Positions 1 through 7,967 are shown, counted from the stretch's first letter. The stretch is 41,598 bases of DNA from Oscillospiraceae bacterium (GCA_015067495.1 SVMI01000005.1:1-41598); one strand, 5' to 3'. Made by a program: numbers and translations. The notes: generated by a model not told the origin, from the sequence alone.

Positions 1-1
1 T

Positions 2-706
2 ACCGGGCTTTTTTCAAAAACAGAAGCATGGTACCGGCATTTATCCGAAAGCGGCGAATCCATGACTCGCAATGTAGCCAACTATATGCTGGTCAATCGG
101 TATATTGATCGTGGGGATCTGGAACAGGCGCAGGATGTACTGGACTCCATGCCAGATCGCAACACTGTCATCGAGGACTATGCAGATAAGTTGATGCTTC
201 AGGTAAAGATCTACATGAAGCAGGATCGAGCCGCTGATGCAGCGAAGGAATTGGAACAGGCTTTGCTGACCGGAATTAACAAGGTTCAGATGTATCTGCT
301 GAAACTGGCAGATGCTGAATTGGCTGCAGGTGAGCCTGACAAATCCAAGCATATTGCACAGGTGCATCAGGATATGGTAAAGCTATTTGAGTTGTGGGAG
401 TGTTCCGCTTTTGCAGCAGCACTTTCGCTTGCTATGGAGTTTAAGGATAAGGAACAAATCCTACCGTTGCTTCAGGGGATTCTCCGTACTGCACAGGAGC
501 CTTGGGATATGAGTGTCACTTGCCTTTACCACCGAATCGCCGGTACAGAGAAAAAGGCAGTGGACAAAGCTATGACCAGCGCCCTGTTGCATAGCGTAGC
601 CCAGTACGCAGAGTATGACTTCCTGCGAGATGATCCTCGTTTCCAGAACATTCTTGAGGAATGTAATCAAATTCTCACTAGAGATTTTCAGAGCATAGAA
701 GCATAA
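2..706 (+). CDS. TPR-like helical protein, 3' part only (5' end outside window)
   Basis: The reading frame is open to the left edge of the window (frame from base 2), so the ATG at base 62 is probably internal and this is the last ~234 residues of a longer protein. The visible part is almost all amphipathic helix with paired-helix spacing (for example the LEQAQDVLDSMPDRNTV and AKELEQALLTG segments), as in TPR-type C-terminal halves of XRE-family regulators. No HTH or catalytic motif is visible because the N-terminus is missing. It ends in ...FQSIEA and is followed by a hairpin at 777-816. Base composition is clearly more AT-rich than the genes from 2.8 kb onward, which hints at a different origin. 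It could be a regulator, a chaperone-like adaptor or an accessory mobile-element protein. The coding call is solid; the function is not known. Confidence 0.7.
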   Translation, partial: TGLFSKTEAWYRHLSESGESMTRNVANYMLVNRYIDRGDLEQAQDVLDSMPDRNTVIEDYADKLMLQVKIYMKQDRAADAAKELEQALLTGINKVQMYLLKLADAELAAGEPDKSKHIAQVHQDMVKLFELWECSAFAAALSLAMEFKDKEQILPLLQGILRTAQEPWDMSVTCLYHRIAGTEKKAVDKAMTSALLHSVAQYAEYDFLRDDPRFQNILEECNQILTRDFQSIEA

Positions 707-771
707 AGTCACACAAATCTGATTGTGATTATTTGTGCAATATATTTTCTGAAATTTTCTTCTGAAAACGC

Positions 772-816
772 AAAAAGAGGGCTGGCTCCGCTGAACAATC
801 AGCGAAACCAGCCCTC
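772..816 (-). terminator. Long two-part hairpin with T-tract on the minus strand
   Basis: A 9-bp outer stem (GAGGGCTGG 777-785 with CCAGCCCTC 808-816) and a 6-bp inner stem (CGCTGA 789-794 with TCAGCG 799-804) are separated by a symmetric 3x3 internal loop. Read on the minus strand, the hairpin is followed by TTTTT (772-776), so it looks like a Rho-independent terminator for leftward transcription. No gene is visible between it and the tRNA terminator at 903-929, so what it terminates is unclear. It may also block rightward read-through from the gene ending at 706. Confidence 0.55.
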
Positions 817-901
817 AAATGCTTACTTCGGTCGTTCGAATCCATCAAGTAGGTGTTTTACATACATGAAAATCGAGCGAAAATTTTGGGTATAAAAACA
901 C

Positions 902-930
902 AAAAACCGCTAGAGACTCTAGCGGTTTTC
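902..930 (-). terminator. Terminator of the tRNA-Thr/tRNA-Tyr transcript
   Basis: A perfect 12-bp stem (AAAACCGCTAGA 903-914, TCTAGCGGTTTT 918-929) with a 3-nt loop lies about 30 bases downstream of tRNA-Tyr on the minus strand. On that strand the stem ends in a run of T, so it fits a factor-independent terminator of the tRNA operon. Confidence 0.8.
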
Positions 931-958
931 GTCGTGCAGTAATTAAGACCACACGTGT

Positions 959-1044
<86 letters not shown>

Positions 1045-1080
1045 ATATGAAGTTTATGTCTGGTTGAGCTTATGCTCTGG

Positions 1081-1156
1081 TGGAGCCGGTAGACGGACTC
1101 GAACCCCCGACCTGCTGATTACAAATCAGCTGCTCTACCAACTGAGCTATACCGGC
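1081..1156 (-). tRNA. tRNA-Thr (anticodon TGT)
   Basis: On the minus strand, GCCGGTA (1156-1150) pairs with TACCGGC (1091-1085), followed by T and the encoded CCA (1083-1081). The 7-nt anticodon loop TTTGTAA gives anticodon TGT at 1123-1121. The D-arm (AGCTCAGTTGGTAGAGC) and T-arm (GGGTTCGAGTCC) are canonical. It is the first tRNA after the consensus promoter and lies 36 bases before tRNA-Tyr. Confidence 0.97.
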
Positions 1157-1176
1157 GGCTCAAACAGAACATGCTT

Positions 1177-1205
1177 ATTATAGCGGCAACCTATGGGTTT
1201 GTCAA
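1177..1205 (-). promoter_or_regulatory. Consensus SigA promoter of the tRNA operon
   Basis: On the minus strand, TTGACA (1205-1200), a 17-nt spacer and TATAAT (1182-1177) match the SigA consensus exactly, about 20 bases before the 5' end of tRNA-Thr. Such strength is usual for stable RNA genes. Confidence 0.93.
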
Positions 1206-1261
1206 GCATTATTTTCGCTTTTTTAGCAAAAATGCGAAAGCCACGTATTTTTGAAAAACAC

Positions 1262-1289
1262 TTGTTTCTTTACGAAAAAAATGTATAAT
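1262..1289 (+). promoter_or_regulatory. Promoter of the TIR-domain gene
   Basis: TTGTTT (1262-1267), a 16-nt spacer and TATAAT (1284-1289, preceded by TG) lie 37 bases before the start codon. The ribosome site GAGGGAG is at 1315-1321. The gene therefore has its own promoter, diverging from the tRNA promoter about 55 bases to the left. Confidence 0.75.
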
Positions 1290-1325
1290 AAAGGGAGAAT
1301 ACTGATCATCAAGTGAGGGAGTTTT

Positions 1326-2807
1326 ATGCTGAAACGCTACAAACTGGTTTCCATCATCTATGGCGGCTCCGGCGCGCAATACGCGGATGAAATGAACAAG
1401 ATCATCCTGCGGCAATCGGAGGAGGAACGCTATCCCATTACATCCAAAATCGTCATGGAGAGCGTGCTGACCGGCGATCTGCTGACGAATATTACCGACC
1501 TTTTTACCCAGTCTGAGTACTGTCTGGCATTTTTGACAGCGGACGATTGCTGCATCCGTGACGGGGAGCAGGTTTACCGCCTGCGTCAGAACGTAGTCTT
1601 TGAGTTGGGCATGGCGATCTACCGCTTGGGTAGGGAGTGCTGCATTCTGCTCAGCGATTTCGATCCGGCAAAGAGCAACGTGGAGCTGCCGTCGGATCTG
1701 AAAGGAATTGACATCAAGGTCTTCTCCGCGGAGGATCGGGAAGCGGTCTTTACAGATGTGCTGAATAAGATCCTGCGGCTCAGCTCCAAGGCAAACAACG
1801 GGGAGATCCCCCGCTATGATAAGCTCCTGCAGCGAAATGAACACTACGTCAACTATGACGAGCTGTTCTCCGCTTGCTCCAATCTGGATACCAAGGAGGA
1901 TACCTATCTGAAGGCAGTGCTGTCCTATTGGTATGAGGAATGCGCCAGCTTTGAGCATCTGGAGGAGCGGTGTCTTTATTTCTTGGAGCGCATCGGCTTT
2001 GTATCCATGTTCGGCAGACACACATGGGTGGATGAGTTTCTGGAGCGGATCAAGACCCTTACCGCCAATTACCGTCAGCAGGATGTGGCTTATTGCGGCA
2101 AAAAGCAGATCGCCTTCGTACATAATCTGACGGGTGTTGTCCGTGAATATGCCCAGTTCAAGCTGCGGGAGGAGCATCCCAAGCGGGAGGATTATGAAGA
2201 GCTACTGAACATGCTGCTGATGAGACCTGCCGAGATGAGCGGTGTGACCAATCCGCTGGCACTGACGGTCTACTACGACTATCTGGGTCTGCTGCATCTG
2301 CATCTTTATGAGCTTACCAATGATGTGGAGCATCTGCAGGAGGCCACCGCCTGCTTCCGCACCGTAATGGACGAATACGCAGACTATACAGATCTTGGCT
2401 TGAAGATCTGGCCCGGCTTTATCGGCTACAATCTGGCAAGATGCTATCTGCTCCAATATCGGACGTGGGCAAAAGCGGAGGATGCAAAGAACGCCCAGAG
2501 GTATTTCTCCATTGCCAGCGTGATCCGCAAATCATGGCTGAAGCAGAGCGGCTTTAGTCAGGTCATTCGCAGCGCGCTGTCTTACGAGTATTTTATTTGT
2601 AAGATCGAGGAGATCAATTCCCACAATCTGTTGGCGAAGAAAACGGTAGAGCAGATCGCGCAGGAGTACAAGCTTCTGGAACGGGAACTGGAAAGCTACA
2701 TGCTCAAGAGCGAGCAGTTGGAGCGTCTTGTGTTTGTTCAGAATCTGCTTGAGAAGCGTCAGCAGGAAACCCTCTCCGACTCTCCCTTGGCGGAGGATAT
2801 GCTGTAA
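1326..2807 (+). CDS. TIR-domain (Cap12/Pycsar type) protein with helical C-terminal sensor-like domain
   Basis: This 493-residue protein has an N-terminal Rossmann/TIR-like domain (about residues 5-150). It shows the family block RLRQNVVFELG at 85-95, LGRE at 101-104 and LPSDLKG at 121-127. These match the predicted nucleotide-binding TIR family found in CBASS Cap12 and Pycsar effectors. Glu93 in FELG is at the position expected for the catalytic glutamate of NAD-cleaving TIR domains (known from the family, not tested here). The rest (about 160-480) is helical, with TPR-like stretches near 310-345 and 360-400; I do not recognise it as a named domain. There is no signal peptide or TM helix. 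The gene stands alone between tRNA genes and convergent ileS, with its own promoter and terminator. No cyclase, CD-NTase or partner gene is next to it. A role as a single-gene abortive-infection or stress effector is inference. Confidence 0.85.
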   Translation: MLKRYKLVSIIYGGSGAQYADEMNKIILRQSEEERYPITSKIVMESVLTGDLLTNITDLFTQSEYCLAFLTADDCCIRDGEQVYRLRQNVVFELGMAIYRLGRECCILLSDFDPAKSNVELPSDLKGIDIKVFSAEDREAVFTDVLNKILRLSSKANNGEIPRYDKLLQRNEHYVNYDELFSACSNLDTKEDTYLKAVLSYWYEECASFEHLEERCLYFLERIGFVSMFGRHTWVDEFLERIKTLTANYRQQDVAYCGKKQIAFVHNLTGVVREYAQFKLREEHPKREDYEELLNMLLMRPAEMSGVTNPLALTVYYDYLGLLHLHLYELTNDVEHLQEATACFRTVMDEYADYTDLGLKIWPGFIGYNLARCYLLQYRTWAKAEDAKNAQRYFSIASVIRKSWLKQSGFSQVIRSALSYEYFICKIEEINSHNLLAKKTVEQIAQEYKLLERELESYMLKSEQLERLVFVQNLLEKRQQETLSDSPLAEDML

Positions 2808-2814
2808 CAAAACA

Positions 2815-2851
2815 AAAAACGGAGGATCGACCGGGTCGATCCTCCGTTTTT
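2815..2851. terminator. Bidirectional terminator between the TIR gene and ileS
   Basis: A nearly perfect inverted repeat AAAAACGGAGGATCGACC (2815-2832) / GGTCGATCCTCCGTTTTT (2834-2851) lies 7 bases after the TIR stop and 7 bases after the ileS stop on the other strand. It has T-runs in both directions, so it can end both convergent transcripts. Confidence 0.9.
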
Positions 2852-2858
2852 ATATGGT

Positions 2859-5648
2859 TTAGAGTTCAACATCCAGCTTTGCAACAACAGCTGCGCAGCG
2901 GGGACAGAGGTCATCCTGACCTGCATTGGTGGAGTGCATCCAGCAGCGGGGACACTTGGCACCCTTTGCCTCGGAAACACCGATGGTCAGCTCGGGGAAA
3001 TTGACACCGTTGCCGATTTCAGCACCCTCTTCCGGCTCAGACCAGTCGCAGGCGGAAACGATGCAGATTTCTGCAAGGTTCAGACCCTCGCAAGCGGTCT
3101 TCAGTGCTTCGTTGGCGGTGGACAGAGCAACGTGTGCCTCCAGTGCCTTGCCGATGCGCTTGTCAGCTCTTGCCTTTTCCAGAATGCCGTTCACATCCTG
3201 ACGCAGCTTCATGACGGTTGCCCACTTTTCCATAGCGGCATCGTCCAGCATGTAAGCGGAGAAGTCAGCGGGCATCTGATTGAGCAGGACATTTCTTGCA
3301 TCGTCGCCGTCCTTGTGGGGCATGCTCTGCCAGATCTCATCGCAGGTGAAGGCGAGGATGGGGGCAAACAGCTTTGCCATGGCATCGACGATCAGGTACA
3401 GGGCGGTCTGTGCGGCACGGCGGCTCAAGCCGGTGGCTTCGTCACAGTACAGACGGTCTTTGATGATGTCGAGGTAGAAGGAACTCAATTCCACGACACA
3501 GAAGTCGTTGATGGCATGGGTGACCATGTGGAACTCGTAACCCTCGTAAGCCTTGCGGCAGGCGGCAGTGAGCGCGTTCAGCTTGGTCAGCACCCACTTG
3601 TCCAGCTCCTGCAGCTCCTCGGCGGCGACCAGATTGTTGGGATCAAAGTCGTTGAGGTTGGCAAGGCAGTAGCGGGCGGTGTTGCGGAACTTCAGGTAGT
3701 TCTGGGCGATCTGCTTGAAGATCTCCTTGGAGCAGCGCACATCCGCATGATAGTCAGAGGATGCTGCCCACAGACGGACGATGTCCGCGCCGAAGTCCTT
3801 AATGAGGTCGGCGGGATCGACACCGTTGCCCAGACTCTTGTGCATGGCACGACCCTGACCGTCAACGACCCAGCCGTGGGTCAGAACCTGCTTGAAGGGA
3901 GCACCCTGATCCAGCGCACCGACGGAAGTCAAAAGGCTGGACTGGAACCAACCGCGGTACTGGTCAGCACCTTCCAGATAGACATCGGCAGGCCACAGCG
4001 CAGGGGTGTCCTTCATCAGGGATGCAAAGTGGGTAGAGCCGGAGTCGAACCAGCAGTCGAGGGTGTCGGTCTCCTTGGTGAAGTGCTTGCCGCCGCAGTG
4101 GGGGCAGGTAAAGCCGTCGGGGATCAGCTCCATGGCTTCCTTTTCGAACCAGACATTAGAGCCGAACTGGTCGAACAGCCCCGAGATCTTTTCAATGCTC
4201 TCGGGAGTGGAAACGGGCTTGCCGCAATCGTCACAGTAGAACACGGGGATCGGCAGACCCCAGCGACGCTGACGGGAGATACACCAGTCGGCGCGCTCGC
4301 GAATCATGGAGATCATGCGGTCTTCACCCCATGCGGGGAACCACTGGACATTTTCGATCGCCTTGACCGCCTGCTCCTTGAAGGATTCCACAGAGCAGAA
4401 CCACTGGGGCGTTGCGCGGAAGATGACGGGCTTCTTGCAGCGGTCGTGGTGGGGGTAGGAGTGGACGATCTCCTCGGAAGCGAACAGCATGCCGGATTCT
4501 GCCATATCCGCCTTGATGACGGGGTTGCTTTCCTCGGTCTTCATGCCGGCGTACTTGCCTGCATAGTCGGTGTGGCGACCGTAATCGTCCACGGGAACAA
4601 CCAGCTCCATGCCGTAGCGCATGCAGGTCTGATAGTCGTCAGCACCAAAGCCGGGGGCGGTGTGGACACAGCCCGTGCCGGAGTCCATGGTGACGTACTC
4701 GGCGTTGACCAGACGGGAGGCCTTGTCCAGGAAGGGATGCTGTGCCAGCATGTTCTCAAAGAACTGACCGGGATAGGTGGCAAGAACCTCGTAATGCTCA
4801 AAGCCGCCCATCTTCATGGTTTTTTCCATCAGAGCCTCTGCCATGATGTAGGTTTCGCCGTTGTCAGCCTTGACGAGGACGTACTTGTCCCGGGGGTGCA
4901 GGCAGATGCCCATGTTGCCGGGGAGCGTCCAGATGGTGGTGGTCCAGATGACAAAGAACAGCTTGCTCTTGTCGAACTCAGCCAGCTTGCCCAGATCGTC
5001 CTTCATGGGGAACTTGACGTATACAGAGGTGCAGGGATCGTCCTGATATTCGATATCAGCTTCCGCAACGGCGGTGGCGCAGAAGGGACACCATGTAACG
5101 GGCTTCAGACCCTTGTAGATGAAGCCCTTGTCAAACATTCTGCCAAAGACCTTGACTTCCTGCGCCTCAAAATGCTTGTCCATGGTGCGGTAGGGCTTTG
5201 CCCAGTCGCCCACAACGCCCAGACGCTTGAAGCCGCCCATCTGCTTCTGAATGAAATCCTCCGCGAAGTCCTCACAAGCCTTGCGGAACTCGGGTACGGA
5301 CATGTCCTTGTTGAGCTTGGACTTGGACTTTTCGATGGCGCGCTCGATGGGCAGACCGTGGTTGTCCCAGCCGGGGACATAGGGGGTGTAGAAGCCCATC
5401 ATGGCTCTGGAACGGACGATGAAGTCCTTGAGGGTCTTGTTCAGGGCGTGACCCATGTGGATGAAGCCGTTACTGAAGGGAGGGCCGTCATGCAGCACGA
5501 AGGGCGGGCAGTCCTTGTTCTTTTCCAGCATGGCACCGTACAGATCCATGTCCTGCCAAGCCTGCAGCATACCCGGCTCACGGGCGGGGAGACCTGCCTT
5601 CATAGGGAAGTCGGTCTTGGGAGTGATGATTGTGTTTTTGTATTCCAT
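2859..5648 (-). CDS. ileS: Isoleucyl-tRNA synthetase
   Basis: This 929-residue class I aminoacyl-tRNA synthetase charges tRNA-Ile with isoleucine and edits misactivated valine. The HIGH signature is HMGH (64-67). The KMSKS loop near residue 600 reads AMHKSLGN, a variant in which the first K and S are replaced. A C-terminal zinc finger is formed by CPRCW and CPRC close to the end. The CP1 editing region and the anticodon-binding domain are of normal length for bacterial IleRS. The ATG at 5648 is preceded by GGAGG at a 9-nt spacing. The gene is preceded by an Ile-specific T-box (5716-5956), so its expression should rise when tRNA-Ile is uncharged. It follows divIVA, the usual place for ileS at the end of the division cluster in Gram-positives. 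Confidence 0.98.
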   Translation of the reverse strand: MEYKNTIITPKTDFPMKAGLPAREPGMLQAWQDMDLYGAMLEKNKDCPPFVLHDGPPFSNGFIHMGHALNKTLKDFIVRSRAMMGFYTPYVPGWDNHGLPIERAIEKSKSKLNKDMSVPEFRKACEDFAEDFIQKQMGGFKRLGVVGDWAKPYRTMDKHFEAQEVKVFGRMFDKGFIYKGLKPVTWCPFCATAVAEADIEYQDDPCTSVYVKFPMKDDLGKLAEFDKSKLFFVIWTTTIWTLPGNMGICLHPRDKYVLVKADNGETYIMAEALMEKTMKMGGFEHYEVLATYPGQFFENMLAQHPFLDKASRLVNAEYVTMDSGTGCVHTAPGFGADDYQTCMRYGMELVVPVDDYGRHTDYAGKYAGMKTEESNPVIKADMAESGMLFASEEIVHSYPHHDRCKKPVIFRATPQWFCSVESFKEQAVKAIENVQWFPAWGEDRMISMIRERADWCISRQRRWGLPIPVFYCDDCGKPVSTPESIEKISGLFDQFGSNVWFEKEAMELIPDGFTCPHCGGKHFTKETDTLDCWFDSGSTHFASLMKDTPALWPADVYLEGADQYRGWFQSSLLTSVGALDQGAPFKQVLTHGWVVDGQGRAMHKSLGNGVDPADLIKDFGADIVRLWAASSDYHADVRCSKEIFKQIAQNYLKFRNTARYCLANLNDFDPNNLVAAEELQELDKWVLTKLNALTAACRKAYEGYEFHMVTHAINDFCVVELSSFYLDIIKDRLYCDEATGLSRRAAQTALYLIVDAMAKLFAPILAFTCDEIWQSMPHKDGDDARNVLLNQMPADFSAYMLDDAAMEKWATVMKLRQDVNGILEKARADKRIGKALEAHVALSTANEALKTACEGLNLAEICIVSACDWSEPEEGAEIGNGVNFPELTIGVSEAKGAKCPRCWMHSTNAGQDDLCPRCAAVVAKLDVEL

Positions 5649-5680
5649 TGGAATGTTACCTCCATAGTTAATTTTATATT

Positions 5681-5704
5681 GTAGGGCGGGTGCTTGCTCC
5701 CGCC
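5681..5704 (+). repeat. Dispersed GC-rich hairpin repeat, copy 1 (in the ileS leader)
   Basis: GTAG plus the core GGCGGG-TGCTTGCT-CCCGCC. At this copy flanking bases extend the stem to 9 bp (TAGGGCGGG / CCCGCCCTA). It sits in the ileS mRNA leader between the T-box terminator and the ribosome site. Other copies are at 25538, 30690 (inverted) and 36988. Confidence 0.85.
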
Positions 5705-5715
5705 CTATGCGCGGG

Positions 5716-5758
5716 AAAAAGAAAACGCCTTTGTCCCTATCATAAGAGACAAAGGCGT
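5716..5758 (-). terminator. T-box intrinsic terminator
   Basis: An 11-bp stem (ACGCCTTTGTC / GACAAAGGCGT at 5758-5748 and 5735-5725 on the minus strand) is followed by TTTTCTTTTT (5725-5716). It competes with the antiterminator that contains the T-box sequence. Confidence 0.93.
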
Positions 5759-5956
5759 ACTATACCTCTGCGGTACCACTCTTGTTCCGCCTTGCGGCGG
5801 CACTCGACTGCGCTGTATCGGGCGCGCCCGGTGCAATCTACTGCATTGGTTCGATGCACAGCTCGGAGGGGATATACGTCACAGCATTACCGCTGCCTCT
5901 CACCAAATGGCAGCTCTCTGAGGGTAAGTGGTCGTGCGTACCTGTCCTCGTCATCG
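5716..5956 (-). promoter_or_regulatory. T-box leader (tRNA-Ile sensing) of ileS
   Basis: On the minus strand a Stem I runs from about 5956 to 5852, closed by CGATG/CATCG. It contains the AGAGAG/GGTGAGAGGC-type distal elements and a likely specifier codon ATC (5873-5871) for isoleucine. The conserved T-box sequence AAGAGTGGTACCGCAG (5784-5769) follows and pairs with the 3' end of uncharged tRNA. A terminator hairpin at 5725-5758 comes next. This is the standard transcription-attenuation layout. The leader starts about 15 bases after the divIVA stop, so it can control read-through from the divIVA operon as well as any local promoter. Confidence 0.95.
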
Positions 5957-5971
5957 CGAAGCTATGTAATT

Positions 5972-6640
5972 TTAGCGATGGGTGGGGTCGTAGTTCGGTC
6001 CAAACTGCAGGTTGGAGAACTTCGTCGTGGTGTCGGTAGTGGGGTGCTGAGGCTCCGCCTTGGGGGCAGTCTCTTCAGCAGAACCGACCAGAGCTTCCAG
6101 ACTGGAGGAGATCTCGTCTGCCACGGAATCGGTGTCCTTGTCAGGCTGCTTGTCGTAGTCAAAAACCACGGGCTTGGGTTGCACGGGCAGGTTTGCTGCC
6201 TTGATGCGTGCCAGTGCCTGCAGGCAGGAATTCAGCTGATCGCTCAGCTCATCGATGCGGGTGACCGCCAGACGGCGGGCAGCTTCCACGCGCTCATTTT
6301 CAGCGTTGACCAGAGCGTCAGCGTCCTTGCTGCTCTGTGCAGCGGCTGCGCTTGCTTCTGCGATCATCTTGGCGCACTTTTCTTCTGCTTCCTGCACCAT
6401 GCGGTCGTAGGTCTTCTGGGCATTGGCAATGGCTTCCTGCATGGAGGCTTCCGTCTTGCGGTACTCCTCCAGCTTGGCAACCAGCACGCGCATTTTGCTC
6501 TTGAGCAGGGCATTTTCCTTGTAAAGAGCAACATAATCTTCCGTCAGCGGTTCGAGAACGGCGTCAACCGACTGCATGTCGTAGCCGCCAAAGGTCGCGC
6601 GGTTAAAGGAAATCTCTTCGATCTGTTGCGGTGTAATCAT
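5972..6640 (-). CDS. divIVA: DivIVA-domain cell-division/polar scaffold protein
   Basis: This is a 222-residue protein. The N-terminal DivIVA membrane-binding segment (about 1-50) includes ISFNRATFGGYDMQSVDAVL. A long coiled coil (about 50-150) rich in A, E, K and R follows, then a proline/threonine-rich C-terminal tail. DivIVA proteins bind negatively curved membrane at septa and poles and recruit other proteins. The ribosome site (AAAGGAT) is rather far from the ATG (about 14 nt), so the start is somewhat less certain, although the N-terminal motif fits it. It lies downstream of sepF and upstream of the ileS T-box, the usual Gram-positive order. Confidence 0.93.
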   Translation of the reverse strand: MITPQQIEEISFNRATFGGYDMQSVDAVLEPLTEDYVALYKENALLKSKMRVLVAKLEEYRKTEASMQEAIANAQKTYDRMVQEAEEKCAKMIAEASAAAAQSSKDADALVNAENERVEAARRLAVTRIDELSDQLNSCLQALARIKAANLPVQPKPVVFDYDKQPDKDTDSVADEISSSLEALVGSAEETAPKAEPQHPTTDTTTKFSNLQFGPNYDPTHR

Positions 6641-6669
6641 AATTCGTTTGTCTATCCTTTCTCAAAAGC

Positions 6670-7170
6670 TCAGGTGTAGCTTTCAACTTCAGCCTGCATG
6701 TTTTCCAGCTCGCCAACGATGTCCATGTTGTGCGGGCAGAACAGATAAGTGGACTGGGCGACCTTCTTTACCTTGCCGTCAACGGCATAGGCGCAGCCGG
6801 ACAGGAAGTCCACCACACGACGAGCCATCGCCTTGTCGATGTTTTCCATGTTCACGATGACAGCCTTCTTGCTGCGCAGATCGTCTGCTGCCTTGGAGGT
6901 GTCGTTGAAGCTGGTGGGGTGGAACAGAACCACCTCCTGCTTGTTGCCCATGCTGACCACCTGACCGCTGAATGCGGTGGTGCCGGTGGGGGCGGAGCTG
7001 CGGCCGGTGTCTTCACTCGGGGTGCCGCCGAAGGCGGGGGTGCGACGGGCGCGGGGAGCAGGACGCTCTTCGGGCTCTTCAGTGTAATCCTCCAGCTCTT
7101 CTTCGTAATCATCGTACTCTTCGTCGGAGTACGGCTGTGCGAACTTCTTCACATTATCCCAAAAACTCAT
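6670..7170 (-). CDS. sepF: SepF, FtsZ-associated division protein
   Basis: This is a 166-residue protein. It starts MSFWDNVKKFAQP, the short amphipathic membrane-targeting helix of SepF. An acidic, low-complexity linker (about 20-70, rich in E, D, Y, then P, R, T) precedes the SepF core (about 75-160, including VVLFHPTSFNDTSKAADDL and KAVIVNME). SepF bundles FtsZ filaments and tethers the Z-ring to the membrane. The ATG at 7170 is chosen over an ATG nine codons upstream because AGGAGG lies 6 bases before it and the N-terminal helix is conserved. It is between ylmE and divIVA. Confidence 0.95.
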   Translation of the reverse strand: MSFWDNVKKFAQPYSDEEYDDYEEELEDYTEEPEERPAPRARRTPAFGGTPSEDTGRSSAPTGTTAFSGQVVSMGNKQEVVLFHPTSFNDTSKAADDLRSKKAVIVNMENIDKAMARRVVDFLSGCAYAVDGKVKKVAQSTYLFCPHNMDIVGELENMQAEVESYT

Positions 7171-7193
7171 AGTAATCCTCCTGTATGTTACCA

Positions 7194-7901
7194 TCATTGG
7201 TGATGCTTGGTGTAATCACGCTGTCCGAAGATGGCTGTACCGACGCGGATCATGGTGCTGCCGCACAGGATCGCGTCCGCAAAATCGCCGGACATACCCA
7301 TGGACAATATATCCACACATACATTATCGCCTTTTTTTGTCGTTATGTCAACAGAAAGCTGATACATTTTTTGAAAAAATTTGCGATTATCGCCCGGATT
7401 TTGGGAAATCGGGGGGATTGCCATCAATCCGCGGAGCCTTAAATTGGGAAAATCGGAAAAATGTTCCGCAAGCGGTAAAATTTCTGCCTCGTCAAAGCCG
7501 GACTTGCTTTCCTCCGAGCCGATGTTCACCTCCAGCAGAATGTCCTGCCGGATGCCCTGACGGGCGGCTTCCTTCTGGATGGCTTCCAGAAGACGCATGG
7601 AGTCGACACTCTGGATCAGATCCACCTTTCCCACAACCTGACGCACCTTGTTGGTCTGCAAATGACCGATGAAATGCACCGGCGCACCCCGGTAGGCATC
7701 CTCGGAAAGCTTTTGTGTCAGCTCCTGCACACGGTTTTCACCGCAAAGATCCACACCTGCCGCGATCGCTTCGCGGACGGCATCAGCATCGTTCATTTTG
7801 GTGGCGGCGCAGAGCAGGATCTCGCCGGGATCACGTCCCGCGGTGCGGGCGGCTTCGGCGATTTGGGCGCGGATATTGGCAATATTTTGTGTAATGGACA
7901 T
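7194..7901 (-). CDS. ylmE: YggS/YlmE-family pyridoxal-phosphate homeostasis protein
   Basis: This 235-residue protein of the alanine-racemase N-terminal fold is a PLP carrier without known catalytic reaction that buffers vitamin B6 and amino-acid pools. Lys35 in AATKMND is the PLP-binding lysine. Family motifs GENRVQEL, HFIGHLQTNK, SVDS and the phosphate-binding end LSMGMSGDF...GSTMIRVGTAIFG are all present. The ribosome site is AAAGGATG before the ATG. It is the first gene of the ylmE-sepF-divIVA group. No clear promoter is seen between it and the hfq terminator at 7931-7965, so some read-through from the hfq operon is possible. Confidence 0.95.
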   Translation of the reverse strand: MSITQNIANIRAQIAEAARTAGRDPGEILLCAATKMNDADAVREAIAAGVDLCGENRVQELTQKLSEDAYRGAPVHFIGHLQTNKVRQVVGKVDLIQSVDSMRLLEAIQKEAARQGIRQDILLEVNIGSEESKSGFDEAEILPLAEHFSDFPNLRLRGLMAIPPISQNPGDNRKFFQKMYQLSVDITTKKGDNVCVDILSMGMSGDFADAILCGSTMIRVGTAIFGQRDYTKHHQ

Positions 7902-7930
7902 TGAATTACATCCTTTCTGTCTGAGGGCAG

Positions 7931-7965
7931 AAAAAGGCGACGGGATTTCTCTCCGTCGCCTTTTT
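7931..7965. terminator. Terminator after hfq
   Basis: A 13-bp stem AAAAAGGCGACGG / CCGTCGCCTTTTT around a 9-nt loop lies 3 bases past the hfq stop on the minus strand. T-runs are present in both directions. It ends the miaB-to-hfq operon. Confidence 0.9.
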
Positions 7966-7967
7966 GC

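Noticed and set aside
2934..5684. Very long open frame (916 codons) on the plus strand opposite ileS
   Set aside because: It is the mirror of a strongly conserved ileS gene. The protein is low-complexity and G/V/D-rich, with no ribosome site and no recognisable motif.
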